Assembly: GCA_033977485.1 (NCBI GenBank)
Contig: CM066982.1
Location: 37,550,218-37,614,217 of the forward strand
Reading direction: 5' to 3'
Origin: Hydrangea macrophylla
Lineage: Eukaryota; Streptophyta; Magnoliopsida; Cornales; Hydrangeaceae
Length of the DNA: 64,000 nucleotides
Shown here: positions 24,601 through 36,600 of the stretch, piece after piece
Layout: each line of letters begins with the position of its first letter
Numbering within the stretch: the first letter of the stretch is position 1
Made by a program: the position numbers and the translations under genes
The notes under the pieces: generated by a model
The model's input: the letters and a program-made list of their open reading frames with translations, nothing else
The model's database searches: none
What the model was told of the DNA's origin: nothing

Positions 24601-27600
24601 TATTATACTATATCAAAATACCGTATTTATACGTACAAAAAATATAAATACGTAATATAATACGTATAAACATCACATAATTAAATATAAATCATAATCA
24701 TATGTTCATAACAAAGTGTAATATAAATAGCTGAGTGAGTTGGAGACTCACCTAAATTCGCAGAATAATAATGCCGAGAAAACCCGAAGAAAATCTGAAG
24801 AATCTTCGAATATAAAATTCAGGCTTCAAATAGTGTTCTTGGTGTGTTCTTGGTGTACTAGGTGTGTTCTTGGTGTTCTTGGTGTTCTAGGTGTGTTTTT
24901 GGTGTACTAGGTGTGTTCTTGGTGTTCTAGGTGTGTTCTTGGTGTACTAGGTGTGTTCTTGGTGTTCTAGGTGTGTTCTTGGTGTTCTTGGTGTGTTCTT
25001 GGTGTACTAGGTGTGTTCTTGGTGTTCTTGGTGTGTTCTTGGTGTTCTTGGTGTTTGTGTGTGTGAGATGAAGATATGTAAGCATTAGGATGAGTTCTCA
25101 ACCTCATAAGTCTAAGGGTAATGTAATGGAATGGTCCCATATATATAGGAACCAAGGAGGGACCTCACCTTGCAATTACCAAGAGTTAAAGGTTCAAAGG
25201 ATAATTATTTCCTTAGGGCCATGTTTGGTTGGATGTGCAATAAAATCATAACTGGTCCAAATATACCAGATATTCACAAATCTGCTAAATTTCTGTTTCT
25301 AAAAATTCTGAAAATTTATAATCGAGTTCTATAAATACTGAATATTATAATAACAACATAAAAACACTATTGATCTTGGGAAATAAATATTTAAAAATAG
25401 CGGGTATTACAGTTTTGTCTCCTTCTATGGCAGAGGCAGCAGTGGAGGTCGTGGTGGATGATGATTCTATTTTCCATGTCCGGTTCCTATTCTTTACTCC
25501 ATCAGTGACTCTCTGCCACCTGTTATCACTAGTGATCCATCTCAAGTCTACTCTTGCCATCCACGCCTTGCTGATCCCCTGCCAACATCTTCTCCGGATT
25601 CAGGTATATCTCATCCTCCTTTATCTACTACTGCCACTCCTAACCTTGTTCCTCTCCGTTATCCCACTCGTGTTCGTCGCCCCCATGTTCGTTTTCTTTT
25701 GACTGATAGTTCTAACCATCCCATTTCCAAGTATGTCTCTTATCAGGGTCTATCGACGTCTTATCAGTCATTCCTTAGTCAGGTGGATTCTGTTCCCATT
25801 CCTCGTTCTGTTCATGAGGCCCTCCAGGATCCTCAGTGGGTAGCTGCTATTCAAGCAGAAATGGATGCTCTACAGCTCAATAAGACGTGGGAACTACCGA
25901 GCTAGTTGACCTTCCGACTGGTGAGCGCACAGTTGGTTGTAAATGAGTTTTCAGCCTTAAATTTTTGGTTGGTGGGACAGTTGATCGCTATAAGACTAGA
26001 CTGGTTGCTAAGGGTTTTACTCAAGTTCCTGGTAAAGATTTTGGTGTCACTTTTGCACCTGTGGCTAAACTGACTACAGTTCGCCTTCTGGTTTCGTTAG
26101 CTACTTCCTATTCTTGGCCTCTACACCAACTTGACGTTAAAAATGCATTTCTTAATGGTGATTTGTGTGAGACTATTTATATGGATCCTCCGCCGGGTTT
26201 TCGGGCTCAGGGGGAGTGTTCTGGGAAAGTTTGTCGCCTAAGAAAGTCTCTCTATGGTCTGAAGCAGTCTCCTCGTGCATGATTTAATCGGTTTAGTGAT
26301 GTGGTTCTTAGCATGGGATTTTCTCGGTGTCATTCAGATCACGCATGTTTTATTCGTCGCCAGTCTCAAGGGAGATGTATTATTGTCTCAGTATATGTTG
26401 ATGATATTATTATTACTGGTGATGATGCATCTGGGATAGTTCCAAGTGAAGTGTGCTCTTGGTAAATCATTCGATGTTAAGGATTTGGGTCCTCTTCGTT
26501 ACTTTCTCGGTATTGAGGTTGTTAGGTCTCGCCAAGGTATATCCTTATCCCAAAGGAAGTATTCTCTTGATCTTCTTCAGGACACGGGTATACTTGGGTG
26601 TAGGCCTGCTTCTTCTCCTATGGATCCAAACGTGAAGTTAACTTCAGAAATGGGAGAGCTTTTACCTGATCCTTCGGTATATCAGCGTCTTGTGGGTCGT
26701 CTAATCTATTTGACGAACACAAGGCCGGATCTTACTTTTGCTGTTAGTGTTGTGAGCCAATTCATGCATTCTCTGCGCACTTCTCACTTGGATGCTGTCT
26801 ATCATATCCTCAGGTATCTCAAGACTTGTCCTGGTCTTGGGCTTTTCTTTAACGCAGGAGCACAGTTTAGCCTTTCCTGCTTTAGAGGCGCATATTATGC
26901 GGGCTCTAGGAGTGACAGGAGTTCTACTTCTGGTTTCTGTACCTTCCATGGGGATCATCTTATATCGTGGAAGAGTAAGAAGCAAGCTGTTGTTTCGCGC
27001 TCTTTTGGCAGACGCAGATTATGCGGGCTCTAGGAGTGACAGGAGTTCTACTTCTGGTTTCTGTACCTTCCATGGGGATCATCTTATATCGTGGAAGAGT
27101 AAGAAGCAAGCTGTTGTTTCGCGCTCTTCTGCTGAAGCTGAATATCGTGCCATGTTCAGGGCACATGTGAGCTTCTATGGCTTCGATCCCTTCTGGGTGA
27201 GTTGGGCTTTCCAATTGTGGGTTCATCCACCTTGTTTCGTGATAATAAGTCCGCCATTATGTTGTCGTCTGACTCCGTTCTTCATGAGAGAACTAAACAT
27301 GTGGAGGTTGATGTTCATTTTATTCGGGAGAAAGTGCGATCTGGTGTTATGGTACCAAGTTTTGTTCGGTCGTCTGATCAAACCGCGGTTGTGTTTACTA
27401 AGTCTGTTGGTCCATCGCTTCTTCAATCTTCTCTTGGCAAGCTGGGTCTCATTGATGTCTTCGCTCCAGCTTGAGGGGGAGTGTTGGAATTAGAGAGTTA
27501 TTTACGGGATTTTATAAGGGTCATGTTGATCATAATTATTATGGGTTTATTCTCTTTTATTTTCTTTTATTTGGTTTCCTTTTATGGTGATCCTTGTACT

Positions 27601-30600
27601 CTATATAAACTTATGATTGTAAATAATACAATTAGGTTTTTACCACTAAATCAATTTTAGTAGACTTTCTGTTTCGAGCTTTATCATCTCTGATCTATTG
27701 TTCTTTGGGCACTTATAACAGGTTGTTGATGGACTAGAAGCTCTTTTTAGAGGTGGTTACATTGACACTATCAAGTCCATTAGAGAAGCTATATCCGGAG
27801 ATCCCCACACTGTGGTTTTCAATGATTGTTTGGATTATGCGTGCATTCCTATTTTGCGAAACCTTTTTCAGGGATCAGTTTTCAGATTATCACTTGATTA
27901 TTCTCTTACTAGTCAAAGTGCTTGCATCATCCAGTCTGTACATGTGTGTGTCCTGCGGGCAGAGAAACTAACAAAGGTATTTGACATCCTAATTGAATGT
28001 GCAGAATGTTTTTTTTTTTCACCGCATGGTATGTGTTTTTCCTAAAAGTTCTGTACAAATTTAGTTTATACTAGCGAGCACATCAATGTTCTGAAGATGA
28101 TTAATATTTTGAGTGACCAACTGCTCCAAACACTTAAGCTATTAGAGAATGGCCCAACAATGTATATCAAGCTTGAATGTCCTCCCTCACGTGTGACCCC
28201 GACTCGCACGTGGAAAGCCAACAAATTAAACTTCATCATAGTAGAGACAAATAACAAAGTGTAAATATGCACACCAAAGCGGGGATAGGGAGTCGAACCC
28301 AAGACCTCCACAAACAAGGCTCTAATACTATGTTACATATAAATGAAGGCTTTATTATAGAATTGGATGATAATAACAATACATTGAAACCCTTTATTTA
28401 GGCCATTGAGTATCAAGCTAATTAATCTAAGATATTACAAAAATTAATCTAGAATATTGCAATATCGCATAATAGCATGATTATATCATGTAATATATTC
28501 ATATCAATGGTGTTAATGATAGAAATTGTTGGGCCATTCTCTAATAGCTTAAGCTTTTGGAGTAGTTGATAACTCACATTGTATCAGAGTCACTGGTCCT
28601 TTTGTGGCAGGATCTCTGCTATATTCCACGTCCCCTCGCCGTCCACCGGACATTTCCTCATGTCTGCCAAACCACATTCGATCAATCATCACCACCGCTT
28701 CTGTCCAATTCACGTGCTCATTTCCGGTTCGCTGGTCTAGCGCCAATAATGCTAGTTTTTGCTGGTCAACTCGACGCCTACCCATTCGTCCAGTCAAGCA
28801 TCCTAATCACTGATTCCGCTCACTTCAACTCGATGCTATTATCCCGCTTCATGGGATTAGCACCATAATCATCGGTTTTGTCCGGTTCAACTTCACATAT
28901 GCCATCATACTGGTTTGTCTGGTCAGCGTCAATATCACTGTTTTCGTCCGATTCAAATTGATGTTATCATACCGGTGTCGTCCGGTTCAACTCACGTTAT
29001 CATACCGGTTCTGTCATTAATACCATTGATATGAATATATTATGTGATATAATCATTGTCGCGCCCCAAATCCACTAATGATATCTTTAAGGCACATGAT
29101 AACCATCGAGGCCTATGTTCCACTCTGTTTAAGACAGTATATGTCTTGTAAATGAATTTCAGGAATGAAATACTCTCTTAAATCATCCTTGTTGCCAGTT
29201 TAAGGCCATTTAAAACAAGTCATTGACGTCAGATTGTCAAAATTTCACCCCTTTTATCATCTAAAATGTTCTAAGGTGTCCCAACTTGTTATGACACCAT
29301 TTTAAACCCTATAAGTGATCCATAAACATTATATTCCATCAAACGTTCAGAATGCATGATTTCCAAAACATGCTATATGAGACTATAAAAGATATGATCA
29401 AACCATATATAAGCAATAGCACATGATAAAAATGTTCTCTTGCTTTCCTCACTCTTCTTCCTTTTTCCCATTTCCATCAAACACTCCCATCTTAATGATG
29501 CAAATTTCTAAACCATTCTCTTGGATTTATTACCTCACTTGTTCACTCCTTCCTGTTAAATTATAGGTCCACAACTTTTGCATGCATCACATAAACTATT
29601 CCCCACACATTCACCACTTCCTTATTCTCTTTACATCCTAAGTGTTCTTATGTACTTGCTAACCCTCATCTACATCACATTTCCTACATTAACTCACTCA
29701 ATTGCATAATTACAATACAAATGAACTAGTTAACTGTTGTTCTTCCCTTCTAGTTCTTTTCTCCCTCAATAACCTGAAATGGTTATATAAATAACCAATG
29801 AGGCAATGAGCTATAAAGTCAGTGAATAACATAATCGATTGACAACAATTGTAATTACATGGCTTATACGTATGCAATAAGGATTACACTTCCATGTCCA
29901 CTATGTCAATACTATATTTCATGTCCCATTCCTTCCTGTCCCATTTCTTGCTCGATTTCATCACTCCACAAGGAGTTCCTTTAGTTTCCCCATTTCACTC
30001 TTCCATCAAGGAAGTTAATCGCTTATTAGGGATTCAAATATTTCTTTCATGTCCACATATATGTCATGATCACCATATCATTATCTTGATAACTTAAACA
30101 ATAAGCATAATCGAATGAACATATATTATCATTTAACACGGGAATACCTCATTCCCATCTCATATGTCTTTGCACATGTATTTAACCATATAACTCATAT
30201 TAAGTCTTGAATTCAAGACACGTTATATGTCACCCATGAATCCTTAGATTAGAGGTTGCTCACCTAGCTAGGCGATTCAAGAACACAATTAGGAGTTCAC
30301 TCCTACAATCCCCTACACCAATGATTCAACATGATCATGTAAACATATAGACATGCCATTTCAATGAGTCAACATGTACACATATAGACATGTCATGTTC
30401 CTCCTTAATCCATACTTTAGTCTAATCGAAATGGAATTGAACCATAGACTAGAAGTCTACTTACCCTTGGGGATCAAATTTCAACTTCAATTTCTTTTCC
30501 TTAGCTCTCCTTTTTATTTTTCTTTTCCTTTTTTTCTCTTTTGTTCTCTCTTGTTTTTCCTTTCATTCTCTCTTTATATTCTCCTCCTTGCTTTCTCTAC

Positions 30601-33600
30601 ACAAGCACCTTAATGTGCAAGCATATTTTTGTATTACTTCCATTTCTCCCTCCTAGATTAGTCACCAAAACACACTCGTCACTTGGAGATTCAATCTCCC
30701 AAATTTATTTCTATTTATCAAGCAATCATACTCCTTTTTGTCCTTTGTGATCATCAAGGATTAACAACACTAGAATGCTTTATATCATATAAAATGAAAG
30801 TCGGATTTCGGGATATTACAATCATGATATTATTCGATATTGCAATATTCTAGATTAATTTTTGTAATATTTTAGATTACTTTTTTTCTCACCAACTCAC
30901 ACGTGATAGAGGGCGTGAGATTGCTAAACCTTTTCTTTAACAACTTATGATTTTGGGCAACTGGTTGTCTAACATGTTTTTCCCTCGAACTTTCTTGAAG
31001 GGTCTGGTTTGATAAGTTCAATGTTGTGGTTGCCTTGTCAAATATGGGAAGAAACAAACTGTTTGTTCAGACCATTAGTTTATGTAGATGCCGAGGGTAC
31101 CGTGAAGGTGGTTAAGTTCGTCTCAGGGTGTAAATCTCCAAATGATAGCTAAGGATCTCCTGGGAAAGTGGGTCTGATGTTAATAGAAGCAGTCTAAAGA
31201 GTGGCGAGTGAGGCAAGTGTTACGAGAGAACCATGCCACATGATGTTGACGATTCTAACCACTATGCCACTGAAACTCAATTCAACTGATATGAATTGAC
31301 TCGTGAATTGACGATTCTAACAACCATGCCACTTGATGCTCCAATGGACTGTGATGTAAAGGCTAAAAAGTGATGGTCCATCTATATTACTTTTTAAAAG
31401 TACCTTAAGGCAGCTCCCTGAGAAGGTCTTGTATTTAGGCCCTTTGGAGATTTGGCATATTGGAAAAGAAAGTGCATTTAATTAATCTATAGATTCAAAA
31501 TTTTCTAATGCAATTTTGCAGATGATAGTATCTCAAAAGAAAGTGAATTTGGTTGGTAATTTGAGAATTACATTTTCTTGGGTTAAAAGATGTCTGCTAA
31601 TTCTTGTTGCCCGTGGCAGACAATTAGGATAGTAATGGTTCAAGTATCTGTTAATGAAGCTTTCTTTTCCTTTTCTCTTATAGTAATAATCTGTAGATCG
31701 TTGAGCAGTTTTCTTAATTTGATCACTTGTCGTATCTTCAATCCCCTTGCAGGCCATCCAAATTTTAGATCACACTTGTTGTGATCGAGTTACCACTCAG
31801 CTTTCAAAGGTTTTGTTCGTTGTTGGGAAGGATAGTATACATCAGGTAGTCACTATGATCAAGTTGAAGGGTTACCCAGTTTCAACAAATGGATTTTTTA
31901 GTAATTCTGAAGTACAGAACAGGTAAGAATTTCACTTTCAATGCATTGTCTACTTCCTTGTGAAGTCTTTGTATGATTTCTTTTGTGTGATGTGTGAGAG
32001 AGTAACACGTAAGCAAGTCAGTACCAAAATAAGTATGTGTTGTAGTATAGTAGATGTGTCTGAGAGAGTACGTGGCTCGAGTGAGAGCCAAGGTAATCCC
32101 AAGTGAAAGAGAGACAGAGCAGTAGGTGTGGGGAGTTTATGCTATAGAGCTTATAGTAGATACTTGAGGTATATTTTTGTTGATCTCTGTCCTTTTGTAT
32201 TGAATAAGGGTGTGGTATTTATAGCCAAGGTAAGGAGTATAAGTCACTCAAGCGGGACTGCCATAGTGCTTAGGTGGCTTCTCTAGAGAGGTAAGTAGGT
32301 TGGTGGACAAGACGAGAAAGAATGATGATTTCGGCTATAGGATGTATTGACAAGATAGATGGGCAGTGACATAAGCTTTATTTGGTGACAAGAGGAAGGG
32401 GTGTAGGCGTGCCTCCATGATGGGACAATTATCGTGAGCAGTGAAATGATTACTTCGACAAAAGAGCAGTGAGGTGACCTCTATTGCGGCTGAGGGAAGA
32501 GCATGTCGGAGGATATTTTCAGAAATGGTGTGGCTACACGCTAAAGGTCCTAAGTGGTCTGGGGGTAGGCGAGGTGTGGTTGAGTTACACTAGTAACATT
32601 AGTGACCTAGGAGGATGGCATGGGGAACGCACGTGATGGTGCACGTCTCTCCCTTTCCTTGGAACCAACCCTAGCCTTGCCCATGGAGCGTCTAGCTAGG
32701 GAGATACCCTTAACTCTAGCCACCGAGCCATGAACTCTCGAGATCCCAGCGTGTGATACCCTTTAGTCCTGCTCTTGACTAAGGGTACTTGTGTGTGACA
32801 ATGTTAGAGACATGGAGCTTTTAGTTTGTTAGAGGCCATGTAGTTTGGAGGCCTCCGTGATGGAGAAATGGTGTGGCTATACGCTAAAGGTCCTAAGTGG
32901 TCTGGGGGTAGGCGAGGTGTGGTTGAGTTACACTAGTAACATTAGTGACCTAGGAGGATGGGATGGGGAACGCACGTGATGGTGCACGTCTCTCCCTTTC
33001 CTTGGAACCAACCCTAGCCTTGCCCATGGAGCGTCTAGCTAGAGAGATACCCTTAACTCTAGCCACCGAGCCATGAACTCTCGAGATCCCAGCGTGTGAT
33101 ACCCTTTAGTCCTGCTCTTGACTAAGGGTACTTGTGTGTGACAATGTTAGAGACATGGAGCTTTTAGTTTGTTAGAGGCCATGTAGTTTGGAGGCCTCCG
33201 TGATGGAGATGACTACTCCTTTGGTTGTGTTGCCACCAAAGTATGTGGAGTATTGGAGGTGGTGTTATCTGAGGCGGTGAGGGATCCTCACAAGGTGAGA
33301 GGAGTCCTGGGGTGGTGACAAACGTGTCCGCTTGAGTCACCTCTAAGGGAGAGCACGTTTTCTTGTTGCTTCCCTCTTCAAGGGGAGATCGCGTTGCTCG
33401 TGCCACCCTGGGTTGTGTCCACGGTGGACATATGACTAGGAGTAATTAGGAGTAATTAGGGGATGTTCGTGGAGACACGTGGTGGTGAGGTGTCGTAGCT
33501 TATTGCTACCTGACAAGCTTGAAGTATGTACCTACATTAGCCCCCCCCCCCCCCCCCCCCCCCCGGATATCAGGCGTGTATCGCGTGGCAGGCAGGCGTG

Positions 33601-36600
33601 ATAGCCTCAAATCTACCAGGATCATTTAGACTGTGCATTGGTAGACAACGGGTGTTGCATACTAATGAAAAATTGGAGATCCCGTTGGAGATGGTAATCA
33701 AGAGAGAGCGCGATACTCCTGCTGCTCCACGGAGATTTGGAGATTATGGGGAGAGTGCGATGCTCGTGTCACCCTGTATGGAGATATGGAGAGTAGAGAC
33801 GCACCTTTTGGAGATTTGGAGATCAGGGCCATGCACATTAGAGAGTGGAGATTGGTGGGAGAGCGCGATGGAGATATGGAGATTAGGGTCGCACCTTTTG
33901 GAGATTTGGAGATCAGGGCCATGCACGTTAGGGAGTGGAGAGTTGTGGGAGAGCGCGATGCTCGTGCCACCCTACATGGAGATATGGAGATTAGGGGGGA
34001 AAGTGTGATGCTCGTGCCGCCTGTGTTGGAGAGCACGATGCTTAGACTGTGGTAACGCTCAAACGGTGGAGGGTGTTACTCGTGCCATCCGAGTGAGGCA
34101 GGGGGAGAGTGCGATGCTCGTGCCGCCCTGTGGTGGAGAGCGCGATGCTCAGACTGTGGTAAGGCTCAAACGGTGGACGGTGTTACCCATGCCATCCGAG
34201 TGAGGCAGGGGGAGAGTGCGATGCTCGTGTCGCCCTGTGGTAGAGAGCGCGATGCTCAGGCCCTCCTCAAAAAAGGGGAGAGCGTGTTGCTCGTGCCACC
34301 CTTGCTCGTGCCACCCTAGTGAGGGTGAACGGTGGAGAGCGTGATGCTCGAGACGCCCGATGGAGAGTGGAGATCATGCCTTGTGGAGATTATGGAGATC
34401 AGAGCCACCACATCCTTATGGAGAGTGAAGATTAGTCTGGTGGGGTTAGGGGGTTTTTCTGGGAAATTCTAGCAATGCACCCAAAAGACCCTTTGGTGGT
34501 CCACTAACATAGATTTTGTTACGAGTCATGTTGTTGGTGGTTGTCTTGATACATCAAATCATTCCATTATGGTGGGTGTGTTGTTTGCCACTTGCCATTG
34601 TAACCCCCCTGGCTGCATGTCAAGTCAAGTGCATAGCACGTGGCAGGCGGGCATGAAAATTGAGAAAAAATCCCATGAAAAGACCACTTCCTCAGGTTTG
34701 GAGACATAGGCACAATGACCTTTGTGCTCGTTAACATCAGAGGGATATTGCAACCAATCTTTTGACTGTCCATGGGCGGTACATATGTGATAATAAAAAA
34801 GGTTAGCACAATGTTGAGCGTCGAATTGGTGTCACTTCGAAGAATTACTTTAAAGGCAAAGGAGATGACGAGGCGTCACGCTTGTCGAGTTCGGTGATTT
34901 AGGCGACTGTGAGGAGAGCAAAAGAGGAGATAAGAAGTGCAATGGCAACGAAGCAATATGCTTCTCATGTGAATGATGTGGGTGTTAGTGCCGAAACACC
35001 GGTGGCCTCTGTAGCCATGCCTGAGTGAGTTGGTGTGTTGTATTGGTTCCGAATGGAGGCGGGTGGTCCACCATATCTTGTAAAATGTTAGAATAGAAGT
35101 CATCGTGTCCTTTCTGTGTAGTCGTACTATTTTCAAGATAGAGGCACGTCTATGGAGCATTTAGGGTGAACTTATGGCATTAGGTGTGAAGATAAATAAA
35201 AGTCTGTGAAAGGGAGTGGCCCCTTATTTGGCCGTCACCGAGTGTTTAGTGGTAATATCTTTGGAGACGAACTTGTTTGCGAAGCAACCTTCCCCCTCCC
35301 TTTTTATTTATTTATTTATTTATATTTTTTTATATATACTTTTGTATTGTTGCGGCAAAGTGGCAGCTAGTGTCCATTGGACTTTGACTTGGAAGATGGT
35401 ACTAAAAAAATTCCATGTGCAGTTGTGCCCTGGCGATAGGGACGTGTTGTTGAGGGAGTGGGTTTGGTAAATGGTGAAGTTTGTGGAAGTGAAAGCCCTG
35501 TTCTTTAGTTTAGTACGGAGCAATATGGTAGTGGCTTTGGATTGGTGTGTTTCTGTAGCTTACCAAAGGCTAGGCAAGAGAACACAGTAGTATGACTCCG
35601 CAAGAGGGCGGCAAGGGTCAAGAGAGAATTCTGGAATCTCTAGAAAATTTTATTATTTTCTGGAGTTTTGGAAAGTTTTAGGGCAATTCTGTAATTTCCA
35701 GTAAAGTTTGGGGCTAGATTTGTAAATTTAAGAAATAATTGTTGGTGTAATTTCTAGGAGTTTTGGGGGCTTTTCTATAATTTCAGAAAAAGTTGGGGCT
35801 GATTCATAAGTTTCATAAATATTTGGTGTAATTTCTAGGATTTTTGGGGGCTTTTATGTAATTTTAGGAAAAAAATAAAGTTTGGGGCTAATTTGTAAAT
35901 TTCAGAAATTGTTGGTGTAAATTCTAGGAGTTTTGGGGGCTTTTCTATAATTTCAGAAAAAGTTGGGGTTGATTTGCAAATTTCAGAAATATTTGATGTA
36001 ATTTCTAGGATTTTTTGGGGGGCTTTTGTGTAATTTCAGAAAAAGTTGGGGCTGATTTGTAAAATCCAAAAATATTGGGTGAAACACTCTGGGAGATGCA
36101 TATAACCACAGTAGAAGCGGCGACTGATGATTAAAGCTAAGCAAAGGAGGCAAATGCTAGAGAGGCGATTGGGGGAAGCTAGGAAAGAATTTCGAAAGGC
36201 TAGAGTGGAGTTGGTGACAATGGCAGGGGCGCGGCGGAGGCAAGGTATGCCGCAGACACCACAATGGGACAACCAAGCTGCACGAAGGCAAGCGGCGGTG
36301 GCCTGCGGAGAAACGTAGTGGAGAACTACGGAGGAGCAATTGGCAAGGGTTGTGATGGCAGAGCAACGTGCCGGAGCTGGCGTGAACACAGAGGATATGG
36401 CAGCCGAAATGCTGGGGTGTGGTTACATAGAGTGGGGTATGGTATGTGATTCATGGTCGGAAATGTAGATGGTGGTAAGTGGTGTAGCAAAGTCGGGTGG
36501 TGGTGGCTTTGTCCACCATCGTTTGTAAACTAATAAAGAATGTTGGCATGGAAATGGGTCAGTGGTTGGGTGGCTGATTATAGGGTGATGATGGGACAGG

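Larger units (their letters stand above)
22896..25411 (-). mobile_element. Solo LTR (2.5 kb), Ty3/gypsy chromovirus-like, in the copia element
   Basis: On the minus strand it runs TGTAATACCCGCTA...GGGCGTGACA, the start and end style of plant Tekay/Del-type gypsy LTRs. It interrupts copia between integrase and reverse transcriptase. Flanks GTTTG (22891-22895) and GTTTT (25412-25416) are a near-perfect 5 bp duplication. A minus-strand TATATATA box sits near 25138-25145. It contains three different tandem arrays. No coding region. Confidence 0.8.
18299..27656 (+). mobile_element. Ty1/copia retrotransposon, full length, in intron 4
   Basis: Two 175 bp LTRs (18299-18473 and 27482-27656) flank gag, protease, integrase, then reverse transcriptase and RNase H, the copia order. 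The target duplication TTAGT is perfect (18294-18298 and 27657-27661). The LTRs differ at 6 of 175 positions by eye. Same strand as the host gene. It is inactive: several stops, a frame change, a hAT insertion in gag, a solo LTR insertion after integrase and a duplication in RNase H. Confidence 0.92.
17368..27721 (+). other. Intron 4 (10.4 kb) with nested transposons
   Basis: GT-AG intron holding a T-rich tract near 17598-17640 and a whole copia element (18299-27656). Without the element the intron would be about 1 kb. Its interior is itemised separately. Confidence 0.85.
27977..31752 (+). other. Intron 5 (3.8 kb) with TRIM-like pieces and a solo LTR
   Basis: GT-AG. Contains inverted LTR-like segments (28080-28600), a non-coding stretch with repeated CCGGTTC words (28600-29017) and a solo LTR (29057-30820). 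30875-31752 shows nothing recognisable. Confidence 0.75.

Noticed and set aside
28270..28330. tRNA-like B-box word on the minus strand (GGTTCGACTCC)
   Set aside because: No cloverleaf or A-box at the right distance; it lies next to an LTR-type primer site.
33598..34055. Frames with repeated DLEIRAMH / ISPSR segments
   Set aside because: Minisatellite read in several frames and on both strands; no conserved frame.
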